Source of the DNA: Crocodylus rhombifer
Lineage: Eukaryota > Chordata > Crocodylia > Crocodylidae
DNA: 64,000 bases
Direction of reading: 5' to 3'
Assembly: GCA_038503035.1 (NCBI GenBank)
Contig: JAVSML010025229.1
Coordinates: forward strand, 340,439 to 404,438
Position numbers and translations under genes: made by a program. The first letter of the stretch is position 1. Each line of letters opens with the position of its first letter. Below, piece by piece: positions 36,902 through 46,834 of this stretch. Below the pieces are notes generated by a model. The model was not told the DNA's origin. It made no database searches and saw nothing but the letters and a program-made list of their open reading frames with translations.

Positions 36902-37066
36902 GGCACAGACAGGAGGAAGCGCAGAGGGCCAGGACGGGGCGGGGGAGGGAGGGACGGAGCGACGCAGCGGCTCCGCGGGCGGAGAGCGAGAGGTGGGTGA
37001 AGGGGAGGGTAGGGAGGGGCAAACAGGGAGAGGGGTGGGGTGGGGCCGCCCCCTCCCTCTGCTTCC

Positions 37067-37080
37067 TGCGCGCATGCGCA
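37067..37080. promoter_or_regulatory. NRF1-like site 1
   Basis: TGCGCGCATGCGCA contains GCGCATGCGC, the palindromic core recognised by NRF1. It lies about 165-180 bp upstream of the PTBP3 ATG. Confidence 0.6.
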
Positions 37081-37125
37081 GCGAGGCAGCGACACACCCA
37101 GCGGCAGCCACGCGAGGGAGAGCTG

Positions 37126-37137
37126 TGCGCCTGCGCA
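37126..37137. promoter_or_regulatory. NRF1-like site 2
   Basis: TGCGCCTGCGCA closely fits the NRF1 consensus YGCGCAYGCGCR with one substitution. It is the second of three such sites within about 110 bp upstream of exon 1. Confidence 0.5.
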
Positions 37138-37165
37138 GTGGGAGGGAGGGGGTGCCAGGGCTAGC

Positions 37166-37178
37166 GCGCCTGCGCGCA
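37166..37178. promoter_or_regulatory. NRF1-like site 3
   Basis: GCGCCTGCGCGCA is a third degenerate NRF1-type half-site pair. The clustering of three sites makes function more likely than any single match would. Confidence 0.45.
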
Positions 37179-37245
37179 TCCCAGTCCTGACTTCGCTCCG
37201 CCCCTGCTCCTGCGAGGCAGTTTGGCGCGCGCTTGGCTCCACGGA

Positions 37246-37256
37246 CCAATCATGTG
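37246..37256 (+). promoter_or_regulatory. CCAAT box with adjoining CATGTG E-box-like motif
   Basis: CCAATCATGTG: a CCAAT pentamer on the plus strand (ATTGG when read toward PTBP3) followed by CATGTG. It lies about 350 bp upstream of the PTBP3 ATG and near the right edge of the CpG island. The placement fits an NF-Y site; function is inferred. Confidence 0.35.
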
Positions 37257-37840
37257 GCTCGATGTCCGCAAGCGTACTGAGGTCCTCGGGGCGGGGGGGG
37301 GCTGCGTGTAGGGTTAGTAGCGTGTAGGGTCGGTAGCTGCCAGCTGGGGGCGGAGCTAGGGGGAGACTCCTCTCTTCTCCCCCGCCTCGGGTCAGGAGGG
37401 GCTGCTGGGCCCCTCGGGTGGTGTCCCTCCGCTGCGGGCTGGGCACTGCCACCCTGGGACACGCCGGCTTGGAGGGGGTGTCCTGGGCTCCAGTCACAGC
37501 TGGCCCAGAGCTGGATTAAGGAACTCGTGGGCTTCCAGCTGACAACGACATTTTGTATTACTTTTTAAAATGATAATATATAAAGTAAGCACAAATGGGC
37601 CTCCTCACTTCGGGCCCTAGGCATGTGCCTAGTTTGACTATGCTTTGATCTGGCCCTAGAGATGCCCAGTCCTGGCTGAGGAGCCTGGCCATGTTCCCAC
37701 TGAGAAACCCTGCAGCTTCCTCCTCCTTGTCCCTGTCTTGTCCCCATTGCACCCAGCGGTGTAAGAGCATGGGAAGCTAGGGAGCCCAGTAGCCAGTCCG
37801 CAGCAGGGGCAGGTGCTTGAGTGGGAGCAGGAATATATCG

Positions 37841-37883
37841 GTGTCCCCATGCTTAAAAACAGCCACAGAGGTGCTTGAACTGA
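37841..37883. repeat. Half copy of the GTGTCCCCATGC MITE
   Basis: GTGTCCCCATGCTTAAAAAC and then CAGAGGTGCTTGAACTGAAC repeat the left half of the MITE at 38450-38552. The right half is absent. Confidence 0.65.
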
Positions 37884-38449
37884 ACAGGATGCACCTAGAG
37901 CAGGGATGTTCAAGTGTTTGGCCAACAGTCCCCATCGCTGGCACAGAGTCAGTCTGCGGGATAGCTCCAGCAGTTCCTAAGGCAGCAATGCCCCCTCTTG
38001 CCTCGTCCCACCAGGATTGAGCTCCAGAGGCCTCACACCACCCCCACACGTCAGGATTGGGTTTCCACCTCATCCTCCATGCTGGGATCAGGCATTTGAT
38101 CTAGGTTGCAGAGCCCAGGACTCTCTCTGTGTGTCTGGAAATTTAGCAGCAGAGGAGTAGCAGCACTGCTCCCCCACTATCAAATTTTCAAGCCCATCGG
38201 GGGCCTGTGGGCCAGATGGTAAGGTGCCACAGGCCACACCTAAGCATCTAGTATTCTAGAGTGCTCTATCCCTTATTCAGTACCCTCCCTGGCACCCACT
38301 ACTATGGTCTAAAGGTACCAGAACTATTCTGTTCAAGAGCCACTAACAGATATACTGTCTGTGGGCACTTTTGCACATGTTGGGGGGCAACGCTTTAATT
38401 CGAGTAGCTTCAAGAGCCTCTCTAAAGCAATGGTGCTTCTCATATACCG

Positions 38450-38552
38450 GTGTCCCCATGCTTAAAAATAGCCACAGAGGGGCTTGAACTAAAACTTGTT
38501 CCATGAGCTTTAGTTAAAGCGCCGTCACTGCTAGTTTTACGCATGGGGACAC
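38450..38552. mobile_element. Palindromic MITE (103 bp)
   Basis: The ends are GTGTCCCCATGC and its exact complement GCATGGGGACAC. The interior halves also pair (TTGAACTAAAACTTGTTCC against the complement of CATGAGCTTTAGTTAAAGC, imperfectly). There is no coding capacity. A related palindrome occurs at 30101-30190. Confidence 0.75.
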
Positions 38553-38649
38553 TGATACACGAGATGCAGGAGGCAGCTGGAGCACAGCAATTGCTACACT
38601 CCAGCAGACTCAATCAAGTCTGCTCTGATACATGCGTGTTGAAGCAGCC

Positions 38650-39040
38650 TCCACACTCAAGTACTGGTGGCATAGGTGATGCGGGGGGAGCACGAGCCTC
38701 CCTGGAGGTTGCCCACTGCTGAAGCCACCGCCAGCTTCTGCAGGTGGTCGCCGCTCACCCCGCCACCCCCTCTCACTGCCAACGCTGCTGCTGACATCTG
38801 CGAGTGGTCCCCACTCGCCACTCCTCCACCCCCCTGCCACCACTGCCACCAGTGGGATCTGCAGCCAGTCTCCACTCACTGACGCTGATGCTGGCATCTG
38901 TGGGCAGTCCCTGCTCGCCACTCACCCCTCCCCCCCCACTGCCGCTGCTGCCACCGGCATCTGTGGGTGCTCACCGCTGGCCGACACTGAAGCCAGTGTC
39001 TGCGGGCGGTCCCCGCTTGCCATTCATTGCCATGGTGCCC
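38650..39040. repeat. GC-rich degenerate minisatellite
   Basis: About four imperfect units of 60-85 bp built around GCATCTGTGGGCAGTCC... and GCTCGCCACT..., separated by CCACTGCCGCTGCTGCCACC-type stretches. The same unit appears in the opposite orientation at 43440-43640. Confidence 0.6.
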
Positions 39041-39049
39041 CCCCAAGTC

Positions 39050-39340
39050 TCAGAAGGCACAAGTCATTCATGATTGGTGCCCTATGATTTATACTATCTG
39101 CCTCCACCACCTCCTGTGCCAATGAATTCCACAAATTTACCACATGTTGCATAAAAAGTACTTTCTCCTGATAGTTTTAAACCTGTCCAGCTGCATCGCA
39201 TCGTTTCTTTGGAATCCAGTGGGAAGGTATCTGACAACAAAGCACCCACTCTTGTTCTGTTTTGCAACACAAGAGGGTAGGGAAATAATCTCTTTGCCCT
39301 CCTGCAGAGTCAACTGTAACCCAGCTGCTTTTGTGATTTC
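39050..39340 (-). mobile_element. Old CR1/L2-like LINE 3' fragment
   Basis: The minus strand reads EKVLFMQHVVNLWNSLAQEV followed by VEADSINH. This has the order of the CR1-superfamily C-terminus (FTVRxxxxWNSLPxEVVxA). It is more diverged than the CR1 immediately to its right. Confidence 0.5.
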
Positions 39341-39920
39341 ATAGATTTCATAGACTTCATAGACATTACGGCTGGAAGGGACCTCGGAAGATTATTGAGT
39401 CCAGCCCCCTGCCCAAAGGGCAGGAAGTCAGCTGGGGTCATACGATCCCAGCAAGATAAGCATCCAATTTGCTCTTCCAAGGTGTTCAATGTAGGTGCTT
39501 GAACCACCTCCGCTGGCAGACTGTTCCAGACCTTGGGGGCTTGGACAGTAAAGAAATTCTTCCTTATGTCCAGCCTGAAACTGTCTTGTAGTAGTTTATT
39601 ACCGTTCGACCTCGTCATCCCTTGGGGCGCTCTGGTGAACAAACGTTCCCCCAGATCCTGGTGGTCACCCTGATAAACTTATAGGTGGCCATCAGATCAC
39701 CCCTGAGCCTACTCTTTTCCAGGCTAAAGAGCCCCATGGCTCTCAGCCTGTTGTCGTAAGGTCTGTTTGCCTGACCTCTGATCATGCGCATGGCTCTTCT
39801 CTGGACTCTCTCAAGCTTCTCCACATCCTTTTTGAATTGTGGAGCCCAAAACTGGACGCAGTACTCTAGCTGCGGCCTCACCAAGGCCGAGTACAGGGGG
39901 AGAATGACTCTGGGGCTGCC
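39341..39920 (-). mobile_element. CR1 LINE, 5'-truncated 3' end
   Basis: The plus strand shows repeated CATAGA/TTCATAGA at the 3' terminus, then ACGGCTGGAAGGGACCTCGG. The minus strand encodes the ORF2 C-terminus: [34 protein letters not shown] and FRLDIRKNFFTVQ. A frameshift near 39620-39645 separates the two readable frames. The 5' truncation is near 39920. Confidence 0.88.
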
Positions 39921-39929
39921 TTGTTCCAA

Positions 39930-41274
39930 AGTAAAAACTCTTACAAAGTAACAAAATGCAAGATAAACTTGCATGTACACCAGCACATCTGAATGTTTCC
40001 TTATACTTCCCTATCCCCTACATGCATTTGCATGCCCTTCAGGTTTTACTTTTCAGAGACTCTGGTGCAGACCTGTTAGAGCTCTACACTGAAGGAAAGG
40101 GCCCTTAAAAAAGTGGGCCCTTAAAATGTAAGTTTGCAGAAAGGACAGTGTCTTTATATATATTAGTATATATTAGTATATCATCCACCATTTTGGACTT
40201 CTACCCCGATAGATGCATTCGGGTGTTGCCCCATTACAGATAATAAAAATGGCAGCTATCAGAGATCACTAGCTTCACTGCATACTTTATCTGGACAAAA
40301 CCAAGGGCATTAAGATCTTTGCAACTAAAGCTGGATCAGCCTATTGAAATCAGTCTTGATTTCACAATCTTGGACACTGATGGTGTCAAATCTTCCAAAA
40401 GTCTGTGGTTTCAGACAGATTCTACCTTGGATCAGATTGTGCTTAACTGCTTCAGAAAAAGAAAACTGCAGATTTGGGAACTTGGAAGCATGATAAACAA
40501 AACAAGACAAGAAATTTGGATGAAGTCCATACAAAACAAAGCCATATTACTTTCACTCATAAGCCTACTTCTAAAATTGAACATTAGACGGTATTATTAC
40601 TATAGGAAACTTAAGATCAGGGTAACAAATATTTCTTTTAATGTTGGAGCACGGGGTGTTGTAAGTATTCTGTGGTAATAGTATCACTATCGCTACCACA
40701 AATCAGAGAAAAATTAGGGTTGTCCATAAAAAAGAATATCATTGAGGGTGTAATTTAAGTTTAAATATTGAATTTACAAGGGTAGCTTCTTGAGAAAAGT
40801 AGATTTTGTAAAGGATACAAGATACGTCTCCTTTTAGATTAAAGCCCCCAAAATACAAAATCAAAGCCAACATCCCTGATTTAAAAAGTAAAAAAAAACA
40901 TGCCATAGCTTCTGAAAAAGGATTGATAGATACTTAAGCAAACATTAATCTGAAACCAAGTATTTTACTCAGGGCCCCTCACTCAATGTACAATATTTAA
41001 AATAATTGCTATTAGGGAAGGAAAAATATAATCATTCATTTCTCAACCCTTAGACAAATCTTTCCCAGCAGAGATTATGTTAAAAAAATGCCTCTCAGTT
41101 TTATGGCTGAATACAGATGTTTTATATTACAAGCTAAATTTAAAGCCTCATTTTAAAATGCTATTGAGGATATTACTATAATTGGTACAAAAATAGAAGT
41201 AGGTCAGTTTCATCAACAATATTCTGGAGTACACTGCCATGCTAGACTATTAAGATCATTCCTATTTATTAAGG
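39930..41274. other. Unique intergenic sequence
   Basis: AT-rich. Contains a short ATATATTAGT tandem near 40157-40182. A 119-codon open frame at 40319-40678 has no recognisable homology, ordinary lysine/isoleucine-rich AT composition and no support as a gene. Confidence 0.4.
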
Positions 41275-41566
41275 CAGTGGTTTTCAAACTCATTAGACTC
41301 AAGGCAACCCTTGGAAGATGCCAACTTTTAGTTCTCACTCTGTTCTTGATTCTGGAAAAATAATATAGCAATTCTTCTGTGACAAAGCACTCAGGCCACA
41401 ACAGGTCAGAATGGTTTTGACACTATGGATTCCAATTTGAAAATCTGGATTTTTTTTGTGAATCATCTGTAGGTGATTGCATACCTAACAGTGCTAATAT
41501 TGTGCAGCATCCTTAAAATGATCTTATAACACTGCAGGGTAGAGGTCTGGAAAATATTGATTACTG
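41275..41566. mobile_element. hAT-type MITE, B family, copy 2
   Basis: It starts CAGTGGTTTTCAAACTC and shares with element B (14965) the phrases GCCAACTTTTAGTTCTCACT, ATAATATAGCAATTCTTCTG and CCACAACAGGTCAGAATG. The right end (ATATTGATTACTG) is diverged and the target duplication is weak. Confidence 0.7.
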
Positions 41567-41574
41567 TAGGGGTT

Positions 41575-42780
41575 TTTTTTGCGGGGGGTGGGGTTTGGTG
41601 CTGTGATGGAAGAGGAAAATTCTTGACCCTGCATGGACACAGGTAGGGAAAAGATGAAAGGAGAGAAAGTTCAAAACAAAGCTCTTTCTAGAGAATCTCA
41701 AACAATCCAGAGATTTTTTTAAGTGTTCCTCTTTTCTTATTTTTGATAGGGAAGAAACATGGGCGTTGAAATTTCTAACTTCTCTGCCATGTTTTTTCCT
41801 GTGTATTCTTTGGCAATAGCCTGCAAGTTTCTATTTTGTTCCCTTCTTTCTCTGGGCAGTTGCATTTTTTCACCTTTCTTTCTCCATTGCCTAAAATGCA
41901 CCATTTTGATAAGAGTTGGGTAACAAATTCATGTCTGGTTTAATACCAAGGAAGTCAGTGGCATCATATGAGGTACAAATTAGGTACTCATTGCAGCTAT
42001 TGTGTTTCCTTTAACTGTTTTATAAAACTGTATGAACTGAAAGCTGATCTAGTTCCTTAACAAGTGATATATGATATAATTGAATTAAATGGGACCACAA
42101 GAAGGCACAAAGGTCTATCTGGTTAGATCCAGTTACAGAAGCAGGATATATATTAAAACAACTGGTCTGTTTGACACACAAAAATGATTAAACAGACACA
42201 ATCAGTCAACATGCTTTGTTATTCAACAAGCTTGTTTTATTACTTTAGCAACAGTACTCATTATAGTATGTTATTTGTAATTTAATTATGAGAAAGTAGT
42301 GTTTTATGGTAAAAGAATTTATTAGGTTATTTATATAAACTTATATAACATCCATACTGTATATTTTTCTCCTATCTAGTCAATGTACTACTAGTTCACA
42401 TACTAACCTACTTCCTTGCACTATAAAAAATCTTATCTTCCTGTTTTGCTTTTATCCTGCTTGCCACAAAACAGCATAAATAGAACAGCTAAATTATTTA
42501 ATGAGTTTAATCACAAAGCCGTTTCTAGTCCACTATAATCACAGAATTTTTTCTTTCCCAAGCAAATAGTTGCTATATAACCAAGCAGACTCTATCAATG
42601 TTACATTATTAAAAAAAGAGAACAGACCAGCATTTTTTTCAATTAAAGCCATAATATCTGATGGAGAACAGAATAACTCAGTTTCAAGTTATACATGTCA
42701 TGAGATTGATTGCAAAACGTACAAAATAGATTTGTTCTTTTCAAGTCAAATCTCTTTTACAAACTATCAAGAACGTTGCA
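41575..42780. other. Unique AT-rich sequence
   Basis: A T/G run near 41.57 kb and AT-rich DNA. No gene recognised. Confidence 0.35.
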
Positions 42781-42975
42781 GCATTGTGTTTGCATTGGTT
42801 GAGTACAAAGCTGGAAGTCTGGAATGTTTAGATTCCAAATCTGACTCAAGTGACTTGCTGTGACCTGGCTCAAATTACTCATTTCTGTGTTTTTAATTTG
42901 TCCATCCAAATAATGGGAGTGATTTTCTTGTTCAGCTCCCAGGGGCGGATTTCTATGAGGATTTATTTGAAGAAG
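42781..42975 (+). repeat. MIR-type SINE relic
   Basis: GACCTGGCTCAAATTACTCA, TTTCTGTGTTTTTAATTTGT, CCATCCAAATAATGGGAGTG and ATGAGGATTTATTTGAAG follow MIR order (GTGACCTTGGGCAAGTTACT...TCATCTGTAAAATGGG...GAGGATTAAATGAG). Confidence 0.55.
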
Positions 42976-43439
42976 AAAGAAGATATTTAACCTCTTCCAC
43001 TTTTATGGAGTTTAACATTACCTTGGCTCCTTTTTAGTTGGTGTAACTAATGAAATTGTAACACTTCATTCCCTTGCCTACTTTTCTTTTACCATGAAGA
43101 TATTTTAAACAAGACTTAATTATAGCAAGAGCCAGCATTAACCCCTCTTCCAAATTACACTGTCAAAATAGTGACTAATTAGGAGCTGTGTTCATGGTCC
43201 ATTTATTTTTTACTCATGGTGACTAGGTTGGAATATCAACTGTATTAACATTAAGTCATTGGTTCAAACCCAGCACAGGTTGGTGTTAAGCCATACCCGG
43301 CTCTCACCCTGTGGTGGCAGGCAGAGGAGGGGTGGGGTGCAGCCTTGGCCCCAGCCCTGGTTAGGCATGGGCTTTGAGCAGGGCATGAACACGATGTGCC
43401 CCCGGGGGCTGGTGGGGCATGGTGAATTTCTGCAGACAG

Positions 43440-43640
43440 CCATGGCAGTGTCAGTGTCAGGGACTGCCAAGTGCCAACCAGTGGTTGGTGACCATGCACA
43501 GACATCACCAGCAGCATCGGCAGCAGCCAGTGGCGATCGGGGACCACCCACAGATGCTGTCAGTGGTGGGGGCGGGGGTGACGAGTGGCAACCACCTGCT
43601 GGCACCACCAGCAGTGTTGACAGTACTTTTCATAGGGGGT
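43440..43640. repeat. Degenerate minisatellite, inverted copy of the 38.65-kb unit
   Basis: Read on the minus strand, GCATCTGTGGGTGGTCCCCG, ATCGCCACTGGCTGCTGCCG and ATGTCTGTGCATGGTCACC reproduce the units of 38650-39040. Confidence 0.5.
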
Positions 43641-43720
43641 GTGCTGCCTATCTCAAGGGGTGTACGTGCACCCATGTGCACACCCTATGCATCACCAATG
43701 GACCAGGGTATTAGACTAGT

Positions 43721-44031
43721 CAGCATTTCTCAACCCATGGGTCATGACCCAAAAGTAAGTTGCAAGAATATATGAAAGGGTCATGAACAAATTAAAAAAA
43801 AAAGGATCAACAAACTTTAAAAATTGATTCTCATTTAAAGGAGAAAATATGAGAAACCCTGGCTTTTTCCTTGCAGGCTGGCGGAGTTCCACACCCATCC
43901 CCTGCCCCACAGGCTGCAGGGCTGGGGCCTGGAAGTCAGGAGCAGTGGGTCAAGAATGAGGGGCACTGGGTCAGGACTGGCCATCAATGTGCACAAATGG
44001 GTTCTGGTACAAAAAAGGTAGAGAACCACTG
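43721..44031. mobile_element. hAT-type nonautonomous element inserted beside a CR1 tail
   Basis: It starts CAGCATTTCTCAACCCATGG and ends GTAGAGAACCACTG, an inverted pair. The flanks AGACTAGT and GAGTAGAT are only partly alike. The right neighbour is CR1 3' tail sequence. Confidence 0.6.
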
Positions 44032-44033
44032 GA

Positions 44034-44075
44034 GTAGATGACCTCCTGAAGTCCCTAATTTTCTATGATTCTATA
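44034..44075 (+). mobile_element. CR1 3' terminal tail fragment
   Basis: GTAGATGACCTCCTGAAGTC then TTTTCTATGATTCTATATC is the CR1 3' end (TAGATGACCTCCTGAGGTCC...TTCTATGATTCTATG) in plus orientation. Confidence 0.75.
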
Positions 44076-44309
44076 TCTTTGTGCTATAGATCAAGTATAG
44101 ACCTAGCTGAAGTCAATGGGTGTGCTAAGTGCTCTCCATTCAGGCTAAATGGAAGAAACATTTAACTTTATGGAGAAAGATAGCTGGAGACAACAGCAGC
44201 CACTGGTCACATAAAATCTGAAAATAAACTAATCTTTATGGGTCAAAGAGAAAGCCAAGAGTTAGAACTTTTCCGGAAAGGCATGACCAGTTAAAAAAAT
44301 TAGACATAC

Positions 44310-45840
44310 ATGTCAGTAGGACCAAAACTTCATCCGAGAGTGCTGAAAGAGCTGGTTGAAGTCATCGTGGAGCCCCAGTAAAACTTTTCTGAAACTCATG
44401 GTACTCTGAAGAGATCCCTGAGGACTGGAAGAGGGTCAATGTTGTGCCCATCTTCAAGAAGGATAGGAGAAACAACCCAGGTACCTATTGACCAATTAAC
44501 CTAACTTCTATCCCAGGGAAAATCCTGGAAAAATTCATTAAGGAGTCTGTGTGCAATAGGCTTGCAGAAGGTAGGATTCTGAATAACAGCCAGCATGGCT
44601 TCATCGCAAGCAGGTCTTGTCTTACCAATCTCATTTCCTCCTATGACCAGGTAACTTGCCACCTGGATAAGAGGGACAAAGTCGACGTTGTATACCTTGA
44701 CTTCCAAAAGGCCTTTGATCTGGTATCCCACACTGTTCTCCCAGGAAAATTGGAGGATTGCAGGCTTAACTTCATGACAGTCAGGTAGGTAGGAAGCTGG
44801 CTACAGGGTAGGACCCAGAGAGTCCTAATGAACAGTTCTGCCATCCTTGTGAGAAGTGGCCAGTGATGTCCCTTAAGGGTCAGCACTTGGTCCAGTTCTT
44901 CTCGACATCTTTATCAGTGATTTGGATGTGGGGGTAAAGAGCTCATTGGCCAAGTTTGTGGACGACACCAAGTTACAGGGGAGTATGGTCACGCTTGAAG
45001 ATAGACTGCAGATACAGGTGGACCTAGACAGGCTAGCAAGGGGGACAGATGGGAACCAGATGAAGTTTAACATCGAGAAATGTGAAGTGCTCCACCTGGG
45101 GGTGAAAAATCCACCACATACTTACAGGCTCAGTGGTGCCAAACTGACCGGCACCACAACTGAATTGGACCTGGGGGTAATAATAGACCACACTATGAAT
45201 GAGCCAGCAGTGTGATGCTATAGCCAGCAGGGCAAGCAATAACACTGGCATCCATCAACTGATGCATCTCAAGCAAAATCATGGAAGTGATTCTTCCACT
45301 TTACTCAGCACTGGTGAGACTGCAGCTAGAGTATTGCATCCCGTTCTGGGTGCCACACTTCAACAAGGATGTGATAAAGCTCTAGAGAGTCCAGAGAAGA
45401 ACCACCTCTATGATCAGAGACTTGCACGGCAAGCCATACGAGGAAAAGCTGAGGGACCTGGGACTCCTCAGCCTAAAAAAGAGAAGGCTGAAAGGAGACT
45501 TGATAGTGACTTACCGCCACATCAGGAGACTACATCAGGGGCTCGGTGAACAACTGTTCACCAGGGCACTCTTGGGGAAAACCAGGAGTAATGGCCACAA
45601 ACTCCTGGAAGACCGTTTCAGACTTAACACTAGGAAAAACTTCTTCACAGTCAGGGTGTCCAGACTATGGAATAGGCTCCCTCCGCAGGTGGTGCAATTG
45701 CCTACCCTGGAAATCTTCAAAAGGAGACTGGATGGTCACCTTGGTGGGGTCACCTTACCCCCAGTTGTCTTTCCTGCCTAGTGCAGGGGGGGCTGGACCC
45801 GATAATCTTGTAAGGTCCCTTCCAGTCCCTTAAAATCCGT
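44310..45840 (+). mobile_element. CR1 LINE, plus strand, about 1.5 kb, 5' truncated
   Basis: Plus-strand reading gives RT pieces in order: EDWKRVNVVPIFKK-like near 44.43 kb, NSQHGFIASRSCLTNLISSY at 44.58 kb, VDVVYLDFQKAFDLVSHTVL at 44.68-44.74 kb and KFVDDTK at about 44.96 kb (usual catalytic FADD is FVDD here). Then come MKFNIEKCEVLHLG, and FRLNTRKNFFTVRVSRLWNR near 45.63 kb. Several frameshifts and stops break the frame. It is a different, older subfamily than the copy at 5975-7606. Confidence 0.88.
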
Positions 45841-46240
45841 GGGCATGTCCACACATGCAAGTATGTGCACTTGCAGCAGCCCAAGCAGTGCAAATTTGAC
45901 CCCGGGCTCAATGCACGCACTCAGACATGCACTTTGTTGTGGAACAAATTGTGCCACTTGCGGCAAAATAACCCTGCCTGGAGCTAGAGCTCTGAGGGTC
46001 AGCACCTGTGCTGTCCCCAGCAGTATAAAAAGCTGCCCTATCCTGGCCCCATCCATACAAAAAGCTGCCTTGGCAAGCAGCTCAGGGCTACTCGCTCTCA
46101 GGAGCTTCTGGGACCCAGCCAATTGGTACCTGGGCACTACCCCTTGTGCCAGCTGGACTGCTGCAGCAGCATCCCAAATCCATTTTTAAAAATACCTCAA
46201 AGTCCATGTTCTTCCACAATTAAAAAAAAATCCACCCTAC

Positions 46241-46269
46241 CTACACACACACACACACACACACACACA
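46241..46269. repeat. (CA)n microsatellite at an assembly gap
   Basis: An ACACAC run ends directly in ten N bases. Confidence 0.9.
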
Positions 46270-46279
46270 NNNNNNNNNN
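46270..46279. other. Assembly gap (10 N)
   Basis: Ten consecutive N. The true length is unknown. Open frames crossing it are not meaningful. Confidence 0.99.
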
Positions 46280-46419
46280 CCCCGCCCACAGTATATGGAA
46301 TGCCCCTCCCACCACAGGGCCCCAGCTCCCCCCTGGAGGGCCACAACCCCTATCCCCCACAGCCCTCCCCACCCAGGGCCTGTAACTGACCTTTCACAGC
46401 AGCAGCAGGGGGACTGTGG

Positions 46420-46760
46420 GCCGAGTCCAGCTGGGTCCTGCTTCCTAGCTGGGCCAGTCTTGTGGTGGCAGGACCCAGCACAGCATATGGGGAGCACGTT
46501 CCAGGCCCAGCCTGGTCCTGGAGCTCCTCTGCCACCCAGCTGGGCCAGGCCCATGGCAGCAGGATCCGGTGCAGCAGGTGGGGACCAGGGGCCGGGGACA
46601 GCTGGGTCCTGCCACCCAGCTCGGCCATTCCTATAGCGGCAGGACCCGGCGCGCAGAGGCCGCGTACAGCCTCGCTGGGTCTTGCCAGCCCTGGGGCTGC
46701 TTGTGCTGCCCGTCCTGGCCTTGTGCACAGGGACCGTGTATAGCCCAGCTGGGGTCTGCC
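46420..46760. repeat. GC-rich degenerate tandem repeat
   Basis: CAGCTGGGTCCTGC..., CCCAGCTGGGCCAGGCCCAT and GGCAGGACCCGGCGC-type blocks recur about every 85-90 bp, three times (about 46.43, 46.51 and 46.60 kb). The long open frames on both strands here reflect the repeat. Confidence 0.6.
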
Positions 46761-46834
46761 ACCCCTTGGCTGCTTGTGCAGGGATTTGAGGTGGGGCAAG
46801 AGGCACATGTGTGCTCGTCTGGACACACCCCATG

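Larger units (their letters stand above)
36280..37480. promoter_or_regulatory. PTBP3: CpG island / PTBP3 promoter region
   Basis: Base composition changes abruptly from AT-rich flanks to very GC-rich DNA dense in CpG, with G-runs and C-runs. Exon 1 of PTBP3 (36894-36901, minus) is inside it. It contains three NRF1-like palindromes, a CCAAT box and GC boxes, and no obvious TATA box near the exon. This is the usual architecture of a housekeeping promoter. Long open frames on both strands here (up to about 280 codons) are by-products of high GC and are not called as genes. Whether transcription also starts rightward cannot be judged. Confidence 0.85.

Noticed and set aside
36888..36902. ELOC (also starts MDG) as identity for the CpG-island gene
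   Set aside because: The spliced second exon reads VVTDLIAVGLK, which fits PTBP3 and not the ELOC continuation (EEKTYGG).
36306..37497. Overlapping open frames of 200-283 codons on both strands in the CpG island
   Set aside because: All are proline/arginine/glycine-rich, occur in many frames at once and have no family motif. High GC content removes stops by chance.
40319..40678. 119-codon open frame
   Set aside because: AT-rich composition, no motif, no promoter or splice context and no paralog recognised.
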